Positions 25,306-33,109 of a DNA stretch of 64,000 nt are shown here, in pieces. The notes under the pieces are model-generated. The model saw nothing but the letters and a program-made list of their open reading frames with translations, searched no databases and had not been told where the DNA came from. This stretch comes from Spiribacter curvatus (lineage in GTDB: Bacteria > Pseudomonadota > Gammaproteobacteria > Nitrococcales > Nitrococcaceae), in contig NC_022664.1 of the NCBI RefSeq assembly GCF_000485905.1, forward strand, positions 1,054,001 to 1,118,000. The letters are read 5' to 3'. Each line of letters opens with the position of its first letter. Positions within the stretch are counted from its first letter, which is position 1. A program made the position numbers and the translations under genes.

Positions 25306-26539
25306 ATGCTGCCGCGCATGGGTCTACGCGCCCTGATCCTTGTGGTCCTGATTGGGCCCGTTCTGTTGGGGGTGATACAGACACTGACCGCTGCGTTCGG
25401 CTGGCTACCGGCGCTGGGCGAGCGAAGTATCGGTATCGACCCCTGGATTACGCTGTTTGCCCAGCCGGGGCTGGCGACAGATCCGGCTGCCCACGCTGAT
25501 CGTGCTCAGCTATGCGCTCTCGAATGTGGATATGGCGTTAATCCTCGGCCCTGCCAATCCACCCGTGCTGGCGGTCATGGTGCTGCGCCTCTACACGGCT
25601 CCAGCGCTCTCGAGCCTGCTGACCGCCGGAGCTGGCGCGCTTTTGCAGGCAGGGCTAGTCGTCACCGCATTCGCTGGCGTCTGGCTGCTGGAGCGATTGA
25701 TCGCCCTGGCGGGACGGCTCTGGCTACGTCAGGGCAAGCGCGACCGGCTCACCGCGCCACTGCTCTCGACCGGCCGGATCGGCACCCGGCTGATTTTCGC
25801 TCTGGGTGGGATGGCAGTCACCGCCCTCCTGATCTGGTCGATCACCTGGCGCTGGCCCTGGCCGCAGCCCTGGCCCGAGCAGCTATCGTTGTCGGCGTGG
25901 CAACAGTCCGGCAGTGGCTGGATGGGACCATTCGGCCATAGCCTGTTGTTTGCCAGCATCACCACCGCCGCCGCATTGGTGCTCGCCATCGCCTGGCTGG
26001 AGACCGAGCATCGTGAGCGATCCTCAACGCTGGCCGGCATTGTCTACCTGCCACTCCTGCTGCCGCAGATCGGCTTTCTACCGGGATTACAGTTCGGATT
26101 CCTGCAGCTCGGCATCGACGCCAGCGTGCTTGCGGTGAGCTGGGCGCATCTGCTGTTCGTCTTCCCCTATGTTCTCCTCGTGCTGGCCGGGCCATGGCGG
26201 GGATTTGATCCGATGCTCACGCGCCAGGCCGCCTCACTCGGTGCCGGTCCGCTGCGCCGTCTGCTGCGCGTCAAACTGCCCATACTGCTGGGTCCGGTAT
26301 TGGCCGCACTCGCCATCGGCGTTGCGGTATCCATTGCCCAGTACCTGCCCACGCTGATTATGGGCGCGGGTCGCATCAGCACCTTGACCACCGAGGCGGT
26401 CAGCCTTGCCTCGGGCGCGGATCGCCGGATCACCGCGGTCTATGCCATCCTGCAGGCAGGGATCCCGGTGCTGGTTTATGCCATTGCGATCATTACGCCG
26501 ATCATCCGCGCACGCAATCGCGCCTTTCTCAGGGAGTAG
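25306..26539 (+). pseudogene. ynjC: YnjC-type ABC permease gene with internal deletion and frameshift
   Basis: The 5' part (25306 to about 25485) encodes a normal YnjC-like N terminus, MLPRMGLRALILVVLIGPVLL to ITLFAQPGLAT. From about 25460 the homology continues in another frame to 26539: WRQIRLPTLIVLSYALSNVDMALILGP through the C-terminal permease domain. Only about 410 codons span both parts, whereas the E. coli protein has about 510. So roughly 100-150 codons containing the first permease loop are missing and the frames do not join. The shared bases GGCTGGCGACAG read well in both frames, which suggests deletion between short repeats. The 3' frame could be translated from TTG 25457, but I would not expect a working importer. 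A sequencing or assembly artefact is the alternative. Confidence 0.7.
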
Positions 26540-26544
26540 CCACT

Positions 26545-27333
26545 ATGTCGCTGGCGATCGATTCACTGGTTATCCGGGCACCGGACGGCGATCCGCTGTT
26601 CCCACCACTCACGCTCGACATCAGCGCCGGCACCATCACGACGGTGATGGGACCATCGGGTGTCGGCAAGACCACTCTGCTGCATGCCATCGCCGGTCAT
26701 CTCGCCGAACCGTTTATTCTGGATGGGACCGTCCATCTCAACGGTCGCCGCCTCAATCGCGTTCGCGCCGAACGCCGCCGCATCGGGCTGATGGTTCAAG
26801 AGGCGACGCTGTTCCCCCACTTGAGCGTGGGCGATAATCTCGCCTTCGGCCTACGCCCAACACTGACGGGATATCGAGCCCGCACGGCGGCGGTGGACCA
26901 GGCCCTCGAATCGGCAGGCCTGGATGGCCTGCGCGATCGTGATCCAGCAACACTGTCCGGCGGTCAGCGGGCGCGCGCGGCACTGATGCAGACTCTGCTC
27001 GCCGAGCCGGAGGCGATCCTGCTCGACGAACCCTTCTCGCGGCTTGATGAAACCCTGCGCGCCGAGATCCGGATGTTTGTCCTCGACCATATCCAAGGTC
27101 GGTCCATTCCCGCCCTGCTTGTGACCCACGACCCGAGTGACGCCAAGGCAGCAGACGGGCCGACGATTCCGCTGGGTAAGGCAGCCATGTCCAATCACAT
27201 CCCGTGCGGGGCGGGACTGACAGTCTGTGGCTGTCATTCTGCCGAGGAGCAAGACCGATGGCCCGCGAATATGTCCGTCCCGAGATCTCTGAAGCCCTCT
27301 ACGATGAGCTCACCGAGGATCGCCACCTGCTGA
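26545..27333 (+). CDS. ynjD: ABC transporter ATP-binding protein, YnjD family, with abnormal C terminus
   Basis: 262 aa. Walker A is GPSGVGKTT (about 33-41), Q-loop LMVQEATLF, signature LSGGQRARA, Walker B ILLDEPFSRLD and the switch His in LLVTHDPSD. YnjD proteins usually end soon after the position of GPTIPLGK. Here about 49 further residues, rich in Cys and Ser and without domain character, follow, and the frame overlaps the next gene by 76 bp. That suggests a frameshift near the 3' end or loss of the normal stop. The ATPase core looks intact. Confidence 0.85.
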   Translation: MSLAIDSLVIRAPDGDPLFPPLTLDISAGTITTVMGPSGVGKTTLLHAIAGHLAEPFILDGTVHLNGRRLNRVRAERRRIGLMVQEATLFPHLSVGDNLAFGLRPTLTGYRARTAAVDQALESAGLDGLRDRDPATLSGGQRARAALMQTLLAEPEAILLDEPFSRLDETLRAEIRMFVLDHIQGRSIPALLVTHDPSDAKAADGPTIPLGKAAMSNHIPCGAGLTVCGCHSAEEQDRWPANMSVPRSLKPSTMSSPRIATC

Positions 27334-27728
27334 TCAACCCCGATCCGTCAGATCTGGTCCGCGCCCTCGATACGGTTCAGCACCGATCACGCGAACGCCA
27401 GCTCGAGGCCGCAGCGCTCCTTGATAGCTGGAGAAGACTGCAGAGCGGTGTGCTTGATCCGGTTGGCATTGCCGCCGAGACCCATGCACCCGCTCATTAT
27501 CAGTGGCCGATGCGCTGCACGCTATTCCAGGCAGTGACCATTACACCGCACTTGACCGGCGCGCTGATCGAGCGCGCCGAGATTCAGCCAGGCGAGGCCC
27601 TGAGCTGGCCTATCCCAATGACAGCAGACAGTCATCTCAAACGCCGGAACGCGATTATCACGGCCTTTTGGATGCAGCTGAGCGACCATGATATCCATCA
27701 GCTTGATCGACATACCGCCGCTGCCTGA
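27258..27728 (+). CDS. Hypothetical protein overlapping ynjD
   Basis: 156 aa, not recognised. It is soluble and acidic with an even amino-acid make-up expected of a real protein (MAREYVRPEISEALYDELTED..., ending QLDRHTAAA). The ATG at 27258 overlaps ynjD by 76 bp; GAGGAGC lies 5' of it, supporting the start. Directly after its stop, in the same frame, lies a 30-codon hydrophobic stretch, so an in-frame stop may have cut a longer protein. Confidence 0.6.
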   Translation: MAREYVRPEISEALYDELTEDRHLLINPDPSDLVRALDTVQHRSRERQLEAAALLDSWRRLQSGVLDPVGIAAETHAPAHYQWPMRCTLFQAVTITPHLTGALIERAEIQPGEALSWPIPMTADSHLKRRNAIITAFWMQLSDHDIHQLDRHTAAA

Positions 27729-27731
27729 TCC

Positions 27732-27821
27732 ATCGCCCGGGCGGTCGTCCCCTGGCTGCTGTGTCTGATCGGTGGCCTGCTCGCGGTGGTCTATCTGCCC
27801 ATGTTTCTGGGCGGCCAGTCA
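27732..27821 (+). pseudogene. Possible remnant: membrane-helix coding scrap
   Basis: Thirty codons with no start codon encode a protein-like hydrophobic segment, IARAVVPWLLCLIGGLLAV then VYLPMFLGGQ. It resembles the last helix of PilC/GspF-type or TRAP-permease proteins; I cannot decide which. It is in frame with the preceding gene but separated from it by a TGA. It may be the tail of a deleted gene. Confidence 0.25.
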
Positions 27822-28715
27822 CATCCGCATCTGCATGTCGAGCGCCGCATTCGCGCGCGCCCCCGATGTGGCCAGCAGCTGCCGGGGCAGATCGGGCATC
27901 CGGCGGCCCAGCCGTGCCGGGATGCTGGCCTGGTAGCGACAGCGACCGTCATCCGTCGCTGACCAGGCGCCGATATGCGGTGCACCGGTTGCGTTCTGCC
28001 ACTCCTGCTCATTGAGCGCATCACAGATACCGGCAAGCTCATCCTTGTGCGCATATTGCTGCGGCATCTGCAGGCCGTAGTCGAGCCCCCGACCGATCCG
28101 AGGGCTGTTCGCCATCACTGCCAACCGGACCGTTGCACCGCGCACCGCCGGCCAGCCCAGCGGTTCTGCCCAGAGCACATCCGCGGCGCGCCGCCGCACA
28201 CGCCAGCCATTGGCTTCGACGCTTGCAATGCCCTGCAATCCGTTACGCCACACCCCCAGGCCCGCGCGATCAAGCGGCGCACTCCCCATCCGTGGGTCGG
28301 TGAAAAGATGAGTGCCGGCCTCGGTCACCGCCAGACGTACGAGATGCCGCCCGGTGGTATGCCATGGCACCTCGCTGTCGATACAGATCCGACTGCCCAG
28401 CATCAGTCCTGCCTGGTTGGAAGAATGAGCGGACTGCACGGCGCCAATCGCACTTTGGGGGTTAAGCCGATAGGCCCGCATCGCCGCGTTGGCGGCAGCA
28501 CTGACGTTACCGCGAAGACCAGTACTGATCTCGATGGCGGGATAGCGTACGCCGGCATCAACACCGACCCCGGAGAGCCGCTGTCGCTTTATGACGCTGA
28601 TGGTCTGGGGACGCACCACACGCCATCCCTCAGCGACTTGCGTCAGGCTTGTATCCGGCTCCTGCCCGATCAGGCCGGCAAGCTCGTCAAGCGGCATGGC
28701 CGTGGAGTCAGTCAT
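27819..28715 (-). CDS. Hypothetical protein translationally coupled to the racemase gene
   Basis: 298 aa, no family recognised. No signal peptide, no clear membrane helix and no obvious catalytic motif; it contains several short conserved-looking patches (LRGNVSAAANAAMRAYRLNPQ, SSNQAGLMLGSRICID). The start is fixed at 28715 because the ATG overlaps the racemase stop (ATG-A-CTGA arrangement, 8-bp overlap), which argues for translational coupling and a linked function. The upstream open frame inside the racemase gene is not coding. Confidence 0.65.
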   Translation of the reverse strand: MTDSTAMPLDELAGLIGQEPDTSLTQVAEGWRVVRPQTISVIKRQRLSGVGVDAGVRYPAIEISTGLRGNVSAAANAAMRAYRLNPQSAIGAVQSAHSSNQAGLMLGSRICIDSEVPWHTTGRHLVRLAVTEAGTHLFTDPRMGSAPLDRAGLGVWRNGLQGIASVEANGWRVRRRAADVLWAEPLGWPAVRGATVRLAVMANSPRIGRGLDYGLQMPQQYAHKDELAGICDALNEQEWQNATGAPHIGAWSATDDGRCRYQASIPARLGRRMPDLPRQLLATSGARANAALDMQMRM

Positions 28716-29403
28716 CCGCGAGGGCGAAAGCGACCGCGGCGCGGGCATGCAGCTCGGTGGTATCGAGCACTGGGAGCTTGAGATCGGTCGGATTGAGGAG
28801 CAGGCCAATCTCTGTGCACGCGAAAATCACCGCTTCCACTCCGCGGGCCTCCTGATCGGCGATGATGCGCTGGAGCACCTCGCGTGAAGCTGGCACTACT
28901 TCTCCGCGGCAGAGTTCATTGAAGATCACCTGGTCGATCCGGATACGATCCGCCTCATCCGGTATGTCGACGGTTACTGCGTCTGAACGGATACGCTCAG
29001 CCAGAAACCCCTCCTCCATGGTGAATCGTGTACCCAGCAGACCGACATGCGTGTGCTCCCCGGCGTCGATGGCCCGACGGGTGATGTCGCCAATATGCAG
29101 GAAAGGAATAGAGGTCGCCTGATCGATTGAGTCGGCCACTTTATGCATCGTGTTGGTACAGAGCACCAGTGCATCGGCACCCGCCATCTCAAGGCGGCGA
29201 CCAATGCCGGCAAGACGGGCACCGGCGCGTTTCCATTCAGCGTTGGACTGCATCCGCTCAATGGCGGCGAAATCAACACTATGGAGGAGTACTTCCGCCG
29301 AATGCAGGCCACCGAGCTGCTGTTGGACGCCCTCATTGATCAACCGGTAGTAAGTCTGCGTGGACGCCCAGCTCATTCCACCGATCAAGCCCAGTGTCTT
29401 CAT
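28708..29403 (-). CDS. Aspartate/glutamate racemase family protein
   Basis: 231-aa PLP-independent racemase of the YgeA/aspartate racemase type. The two catalytic Cys are in LCTNTMHK (Cys82) and FACTEIGLLL (Cys196), and the protein starts with the family pattern MKTLGLIGGMSWAST. It would invert the alpha-carbon of an amino acid by a two-thiol mechanism. ATG 29403 is chosen by the family N terminus. A coupled gene of unknown function follows, and a DUF423 gene lies just upstream. Confidence 0.88.
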   Translation of the reverse strand: MKTLGLIGGMSWASTQTYYRLINEGVQQQLGGLHSAEVLLHSVDFAAIERMQSNAEWKRAGARLAGIGRRLEMAGADALVLCTNTMHKVADSIDQATSIPFLHIGDITRRAIDAGEHTHVGLLGTRFTMEEGFLAERIRSDAVTVDIPDEADRIRIDQVIFNELCRGEVVPASREVLQRIIADQEARGVEAVIFACTEIGLLLNPTDLKLPVLDTTELHARAAVAFALADD

Positions 29404-29425
29404 CGCATCCTTCCGTTCACAGCGC

Positions 29426-29806
29426 CTATCGGGCCTTCCACCCCGCCCAGACGATCGCCAGCCAGGCAAACATCAGAAGCGTCCCTCCAACCGGCGTCAG
29501 ATAGGTGATCTCGATGATATCCAGCGAGACGCCCAGATAGATACTGACACTAAAGAGCAGCGTACCGACGGTCATCAGCCAGGCCGCGATCTGGAGACGC
29601 CCGCGCGTCGCGTCGGCCAGCGGCAGCCCGAACCCGAACGCAAGCCCCAGCAGCGCCACTGCATGCACCTGGTTGTAGCGCACGGCTGTCATCAGATAGC
29701 GGAAATATTCGGCGTCGACGTCCGGCCGAATCAGATGCTCTGACATTGCGCCGATACCGACCGAGAGGAGTCCCAGCAATCCAGAGAGAATGAGAAAAAT
29801 ACGCAA
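29426..29806 (-). CDS. DUF423 membrane protein (YgdD family)
   Basis: 126 aa with four predicted helices. The family pattern is visible: a first helix with GLLSVGIGAMSEH, a middle RYNQVHAVALLGLAFG and a late YLTPVGGTLLMFAWL. Function of the family is unknown. It is 22 bp before the racemase gene in the same direction and probably shares its transcript. Confidence 0.88.
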   Translation of the reverse strand: MRIFLILSGLLGLLSVGIGAMSEHLIRPDVDAEYFRYLMTAVRYNQVHAVALLGLAFGFGLPLADATRGRLQIAAWLMTVGTLLFSVSIYLGVSLDIIEITYLTPVGGTLLMFAWLAIVWAGWKAR

Positions 29807-29929
29807 GTCAGCGGCCCTGTTTGTTGATCTCCACCAGCAGCCGATCCGTTATCAGGTGTTCATGAAGAGCGTGATGCTGGATTATGAGACCATTCATTGA
29901 TGATTGAGTGCATTAAGCCTATGCGGTGT

Positions 29930-30073
29930 TCAGGCCGTCAAGCGACGGTGCCATCGAGCGCTGGGCGGGTACCCCCCCCCGCCGGTGCGGCTCGCCCGCA
30001 GGTAGCGGCCTGAGTAGTCAATGCGCTTCTGCCGCCCATCGCGGTCCTTTTCACCGACCTTAAAGGTTGTCAT
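29930..30073 (-). pseudogene. Short truncated ORF with a G9 tract, coupled to the dioxygenase gene
   Basis: 47 codons beginning MTTFKVGEKDRDGRQKRID. The ATG overlaps the dioxygenase TGA (ATGA), so it could be translated by coupling. The first 30 residues look like the start of a real small conserved protein (GRYLRASRTGG). After a run of nine G the frame turns into low-quality sequence and stops. I infer a gene cut off by a slippage frameshift or deletion. Confidence 0.35.
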
Positions 30074-30978
30074 AGGCGCCGAGTGACAAGCGCTGGCAAC
30101 TGCGCCTCGATGGTGGCGCGCATCGGCTCATGCACCGGCGCTAGCTTGAGGGCACTGCCCAGTGATTCCACCGGCTCATCCACGTCAAACCCGGGGTCAT
30201 CCGTGGCAATCTCAAACAGCATGCCACCGGGTTCGCGGAAGTACACCGAGCGGAAATAGTACCGATCGACCTCACCGGAACACGGCAGCTGCCGCGCCTG
30301 TACCTGCTCCAGCATCTCGAGCAGCGCCGGACGATCCGCGACCCGAAACGCGACATGATGGACGGTGCCGTAGCCCGCCTGTCCCGGTGCAACGTCGTTG
30401 AGGAGCTGTAGCTGGTCGAGGGTCCGTTCACCCTGGCCCTGAAACCACTGCCCGCTGGCATCCGCATGCATCGGGGTGTAACCGAGCAGGTCCGTGAGCA
30501 CACGGGCGGTCGCCTCGGGCCGATGACTGGACAACGACATGCCCGCAAGTCCCTGGATGGTCCGTTCAGCATCGGCGCCGGCCGCCTGTCCCACCAGCGC
30601 CAGCGGCAGACCGTCCGGATCGGTGAAATGCAATGCGCTCAATTGATCACCGGTCGTTGAAGCCCGAACCGCTATCCCGGCAGCCATCAGATGCTCGCGC
30701 CACTCCCCGAGGGCCATCGATGCCACCGCGAGGCGCGTCTCGATCGGCTGCCCCCGGCCGGGCTGTCCCGCCGGCACGCCGGGGAAGGGAAAGAACGTCA
30801 GCGTCGATCCCGGCCCGCCCCGAGCATCGCCGTAATAGAGGTGGTAGGTGAACGGATCGTCCTGATTAACGGTCTTTTTGACCAGCCTCAGGCCCAGCAC
30901 ATCGGTGTAGAAATCGAGGTTACGCTGGGGGTCGGCGGCAACCGCCGTTATGTGGTGAAGGCCGTTGATCAGACACAT
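30070..30978 (-). CDS. Ring-cleaving dioxygenase / glyoxalase family protein
   Basis: 302 aa made of two vicinal-oxygen-chelate domains, as in MhqO/MhqA-type enzymes that act on hydroquinones or other dihydroxy aromatics. The N-terminal domain starts GLHHITAVAADPQRNLDFYTDVLGLRLVKKTVNQ in outline; the second (from about 145) has GTVHHVAFRV and ends FREPGGMLFEIATDDPGF. Metal ligands are the His of GLHHIT, the His of VHHVAF and the Glu of LFEIA. It stands alone, with no aromatic pathway nearby. A copy of its first codons lies at 31403-31474. Confidence 0.88.
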   Translation of the reverse strand: MCLINGLHHITAVAADPQRNLDFYTDVLGLRLVKKTVNQDDPFTYHLYYGDARGGPGSTLTFFPFPGVPAGQPGRGQPIETRLAVASMALGEWREHLMAAGIAVRASTTGDQLSALHFTDPDGLPLALVGQAAGADAERTIQGLAGMSLSSHRPEATARVLTDLLGYTPMHADASGQWFQGQGERTLDQLQLLNDVAPGQAGYGTVHHVAFRVADRPALLEMLEQVQARQLPCSGEVDRYYFRSVYFREPGGMLFEIATDDPGFDVDEPVESLGSALKLAPVHEPMRATIEAQLPALVTRRL

Positions 30979-31063
30979 CCCGCCATTTTAGCAGAGCGCT
31001 TGAGGCGCAATGAGCGCGTCGGTCTCAAGCACGCTCTCCGTCTCCCCTATTCTGCCGCGGGCC

Positions 31064-31333
31064 TTACTGCCGCTCGCTGGGATCGAATCGCTTTCGGCTG
31101 TAGCGGAGCACGTAATACGTCACAAAGCACATGGTAATGAGCGCGATGTGGCCGACGATGGAATAACCAATCGTGACATATTCGCCAACATACAGCCCAA
31201 ATGCGACACACCACATAAACGCAAGGCCATTGGTCGCCAGATACTTCCACTCCAGTGGCGCATTCGATAAGGCGTTGGTGGCGGGATTCACCAGCGTGAA
31301 CAGAAAACGAATCAGCTTGAACAGACCCATCAT
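31064..31333 (-). CDS. Small membrane protein, unknown
   Basis: 89 aa with two or three hydrophobic helices (GLAFMWCVAFGLYVGEYV, IVGHIALITMCFVTYYVL) and a basic C-terminal tail. AGGAG sits 7-8 bases before the ATG, so expression is likely. No family recognised. It lies between the dioxygenase gene and its duplicated fragment. Confidence 0.65.
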   Translation of the reverse strand: MMGLFKLIRFLFTLVNPATNALSNAPLEWKYLATNGLAFMWCVAFGLYVGEYVTIGYSIVGHIALITMCFVTYYVLRYSRKRFDPSERQ

Positions 31334-31402
31334 GGCGGCGTCTCCTATCGATAGCGAGCCGTTACCCGCTCACCGTCCGCGCTTCCCGGGCTTTTTGCAA
31401 GG

Positions 31403-31474
31403 TTAACCGGGAATAACCCGTGCACAATCCAAGGCAACCGCCGTTATCGGGTGAAGGCCATTGATCAGACTCAT
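31403..31474 (-). pseudogene. Duplicated 5' fragment of the ring-cleaving dioxygenase gene
   Basis: A 23-codon frame starting MSLINGLHPITAVAL copies the dioxygenase start MCLINGLHHITAVAA. The similarity continues about 30 bp upstream of the ATG into the promoter region, including TGC-CCT-AA-CGCT-TGC blocks in both copies. Codons after residue 15 are unrelated and soon stop. It is the remnant of a tandem duplication or rearrangement, now sharing the upstream region of the zinc-finger gene. Confidence 0.65.
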
Positions 31475-31510
31475 TGGTACACTCTCGCAAAGCGTTTCAG
31501 GAGCAACTGC

Positions 31511-31777
31511 ATGGCAAAGGGCTGGGCCAGCGAAGACGCCGCACAGGAAGAAATCGACAGCACCGTCAGCGATGCGGTGCAGCGGGCACGCAGTGCCCTG
31601 CCCGAGGGCGAGAGCCTGACGAACTGCGAGGACTGCGAGGTGCCCATTCCCGAGGGGCGCCGCCGAGCCATGCCGGGCGTCCGCCTGTGCGTAAGCTGCC
31701 AGGAAGAGGCCGACCAGGCCCGGGGGGCTCACAGCATCTACAACCGCCGCGGCAGTAAAGACAGCCAGCTACGCTGA
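31511..31777 (+). CDS. DksA/TraR-type C4 zinc-finger protein (YbiI-like)
   Basis: 88 aa. A helical N terminus (MAKGWASEDAAQEEIDSTVSDAVQRAR in outline) precedes a C4 zinc finger: Cys39, Cys42, Cys60 and Cys63 in CEDC and CVSC with the intervening PEGRRRAMPG loop. This is the short YbiI form, not full-length DksA, and lacks the long coiled coil. It may bind RNA polymerase in the secondary channel, but for the short class this is not established. tenA follows by 9 bp. Confidence 0.85.
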   Translation: MAKGWASEDAAQEEIDSTVSDAVQRARSALPEGESLTNCEDCEVPIPEGRRRAMPGVRLCVSCQEEADQARGAHSIYNRRGSKDSQLR

Positions 31778-31786
31778 GGGTGAGAC

Positions 31787-32467
31787 ATGACTGACGACAC
31801 GCAATACCGATTCAGTGATCTAAAGGCCGCCTGTGAGACGGCCTGGCAGGCCTACATCCAGCATGACTTCGTCGCGCAGCTCGCCGATGCCAGGCTGCCC
31901 CGCGACTCCTTCCAGCACTACCTCAAGCAGGACTATCTGTTCCTGATTCACTTCGCCCGCGCCTTTGCGCTCGCTGCCTACAAAAGCCGCACGCTTGCCG
32001 ACTTGCGCCAGGCCCACGAGGGGCTGAAAGCCATCGTTGATCTCGAGCTGGGACTTCATGTGGACTACTGCCGTGAATGGGGCATCAGCGAGGCCGAGCT
32101 CGAGGCACTGCCCGAGGCCCGCGCCACGATGGCCTATACCCGCTATGTGCTCGATACCGGCCATCGCGGCGATCTATTGGATCTGCATGTGGCACTTGCC
32201 CCCTGCGTGATTGGCTATGGCGAGGTCGCCAACTGGATCAATCAGCGTTCCAGCACCGTACGCGGTGCGGATAACCCCTACGACGCCTGGATCGCAATGT
32301 ACGAGAGCGCGGAATTCCAGGACGCGATGCAGGCCGAGCAGCAATGGATCGATGCCCGACTGGGGGGCGTCACCCCCGCGCGCTTCGAGGAACTGGTGAC
32401 GGTCTTCCGCGACGCCACGCGGCTTGAGATCGACTTCTGGGCGATGGGTCTGGAGCGGCGGGGTTAG
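31787..32467 (+). CDS. tenA: TenA-family thiaminase II / aminopyrimidine aminohydrolase
   Basis: 226-aa all-helical protein. It salvages thiamine by hydrolysing aminopyrimidine breakdown products. The catalytic Cys140 is in LAPCVIGYGE and the conserved Glu214 is in TRLEIDFW; the QDYLFL and YCREWGI segments are typical. The C-terminal half is complete and the length fits. The convergent ABC importer at 33-36 kb could in principle bring in a thiamine precursor, but nothing in its sequence demands that. Confidence 0.92.
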   Translation: MTDDTQYRFSDLKAACETAWQAYIQHDFVAQLADARLPRDSFQHYLKQDYLFLIHFARAFALAAYKSRTLADLRQAHEGLKAIVDLELGLHVDYCREWGISEAELEALPEARATMAYTRYVLDTGHRGDLLDLHVALAPCVIGYGEVANWINQRSSTVRGADNPYDAWIAMYESAEFQDAMQAEQQWIDARLGGVTPARFEELVTVFRDATRLEIDFWAMGLERRG

Positions 32468-32531
32468 CCGAAGAAACAGCCGCAGGATTTCACCGTCATT
32501 AGCGCGAGCAAGTCCGCCACCGGCCGGGCGG

Positions 32532-33080
32532 TCAGTCCTCGGCCAGCCCAATCTCAAAGTCAATCGGATTGCGCACGGTGTTACCCACCGGTGAGAAATA
32601 ATTCGCCCGCTGGACAATCTCATCCAATACTTCCCGCGAGGCATCGCCATCGATATCGACTTTGACACGCACGGCCTGAATGCCCATCGCCTCAGGTGAG
32701 GCCTCATGTCCACCCGCTCCCCAGGCTGCGGGGTTGCCGATATCCCCTTCCAGATGCAGCTCTAGATTACTCAGCGAGACCTGCTTCCAGGTCGCGACCG
32801 CGATGATGCCAACCGCCAGGCACCCGCCAAGCGCAGACAGCACGACCTCAGCGGGGGCGGGTGCGGTATCCTGGCCAAGGAGATGTAGCGGCTCATCAAC
32901 GACCACTTCATGACCCCGAACATGGCTGACGGTGCGGTACTGACCCTCTACCACCGTCTGAACCTTATTGGTTCCCTGAGTGTTCGGGTTGTTACGGCCC
33001 TTTTCCGCAAAGCTCAACAACCCATCCCGATCGATGGGACGGAGGTGTTTGCGGACGGTTTTCTCTGCGGATTCACTCAT
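32532..33080 (-). CDS. OsmC-family protein with one conserved Cys
   Basis: 182 aa. The OsmC/Ohr fold is indicated by the central helix PAPAEVVLSALGGCLAVGI with peroxidatic Cys87. The second Cys of classical hydroperoxide reductases is replaced: the corresponding loop reads YFSPVGNTVRNP with Ser. It is therefore probably of the YhfA-like subclass with an uncertain reaction. It lies 29 bp after the ABC permease gene and is likely the last gene of that operon, an arrangement suggesting the imported compound generates oxidative or thiol stress. Confidence 0.82.
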   Translation of the reverse strand: MSESAEKTVRKHLRPIDRDGLLSFAEKGRNNPNTQGTNKVQTVVEGQYRTVSHVRGHEVVVDEPLHLLGQDTAPAPAEVVLSALGGCLAVGIIAVATWKQVSLSNLELHLEGDIGNPAAWGAGGHEASPEAMGIQAVRVKVDIDGDASREVLDEIVQRANYFSPVGNTVRNPIDFEIGLAED

Positions 33081-33109
33081 TTCAGCGTTCTCCTTTTTTT
33101 ACAAATCAC

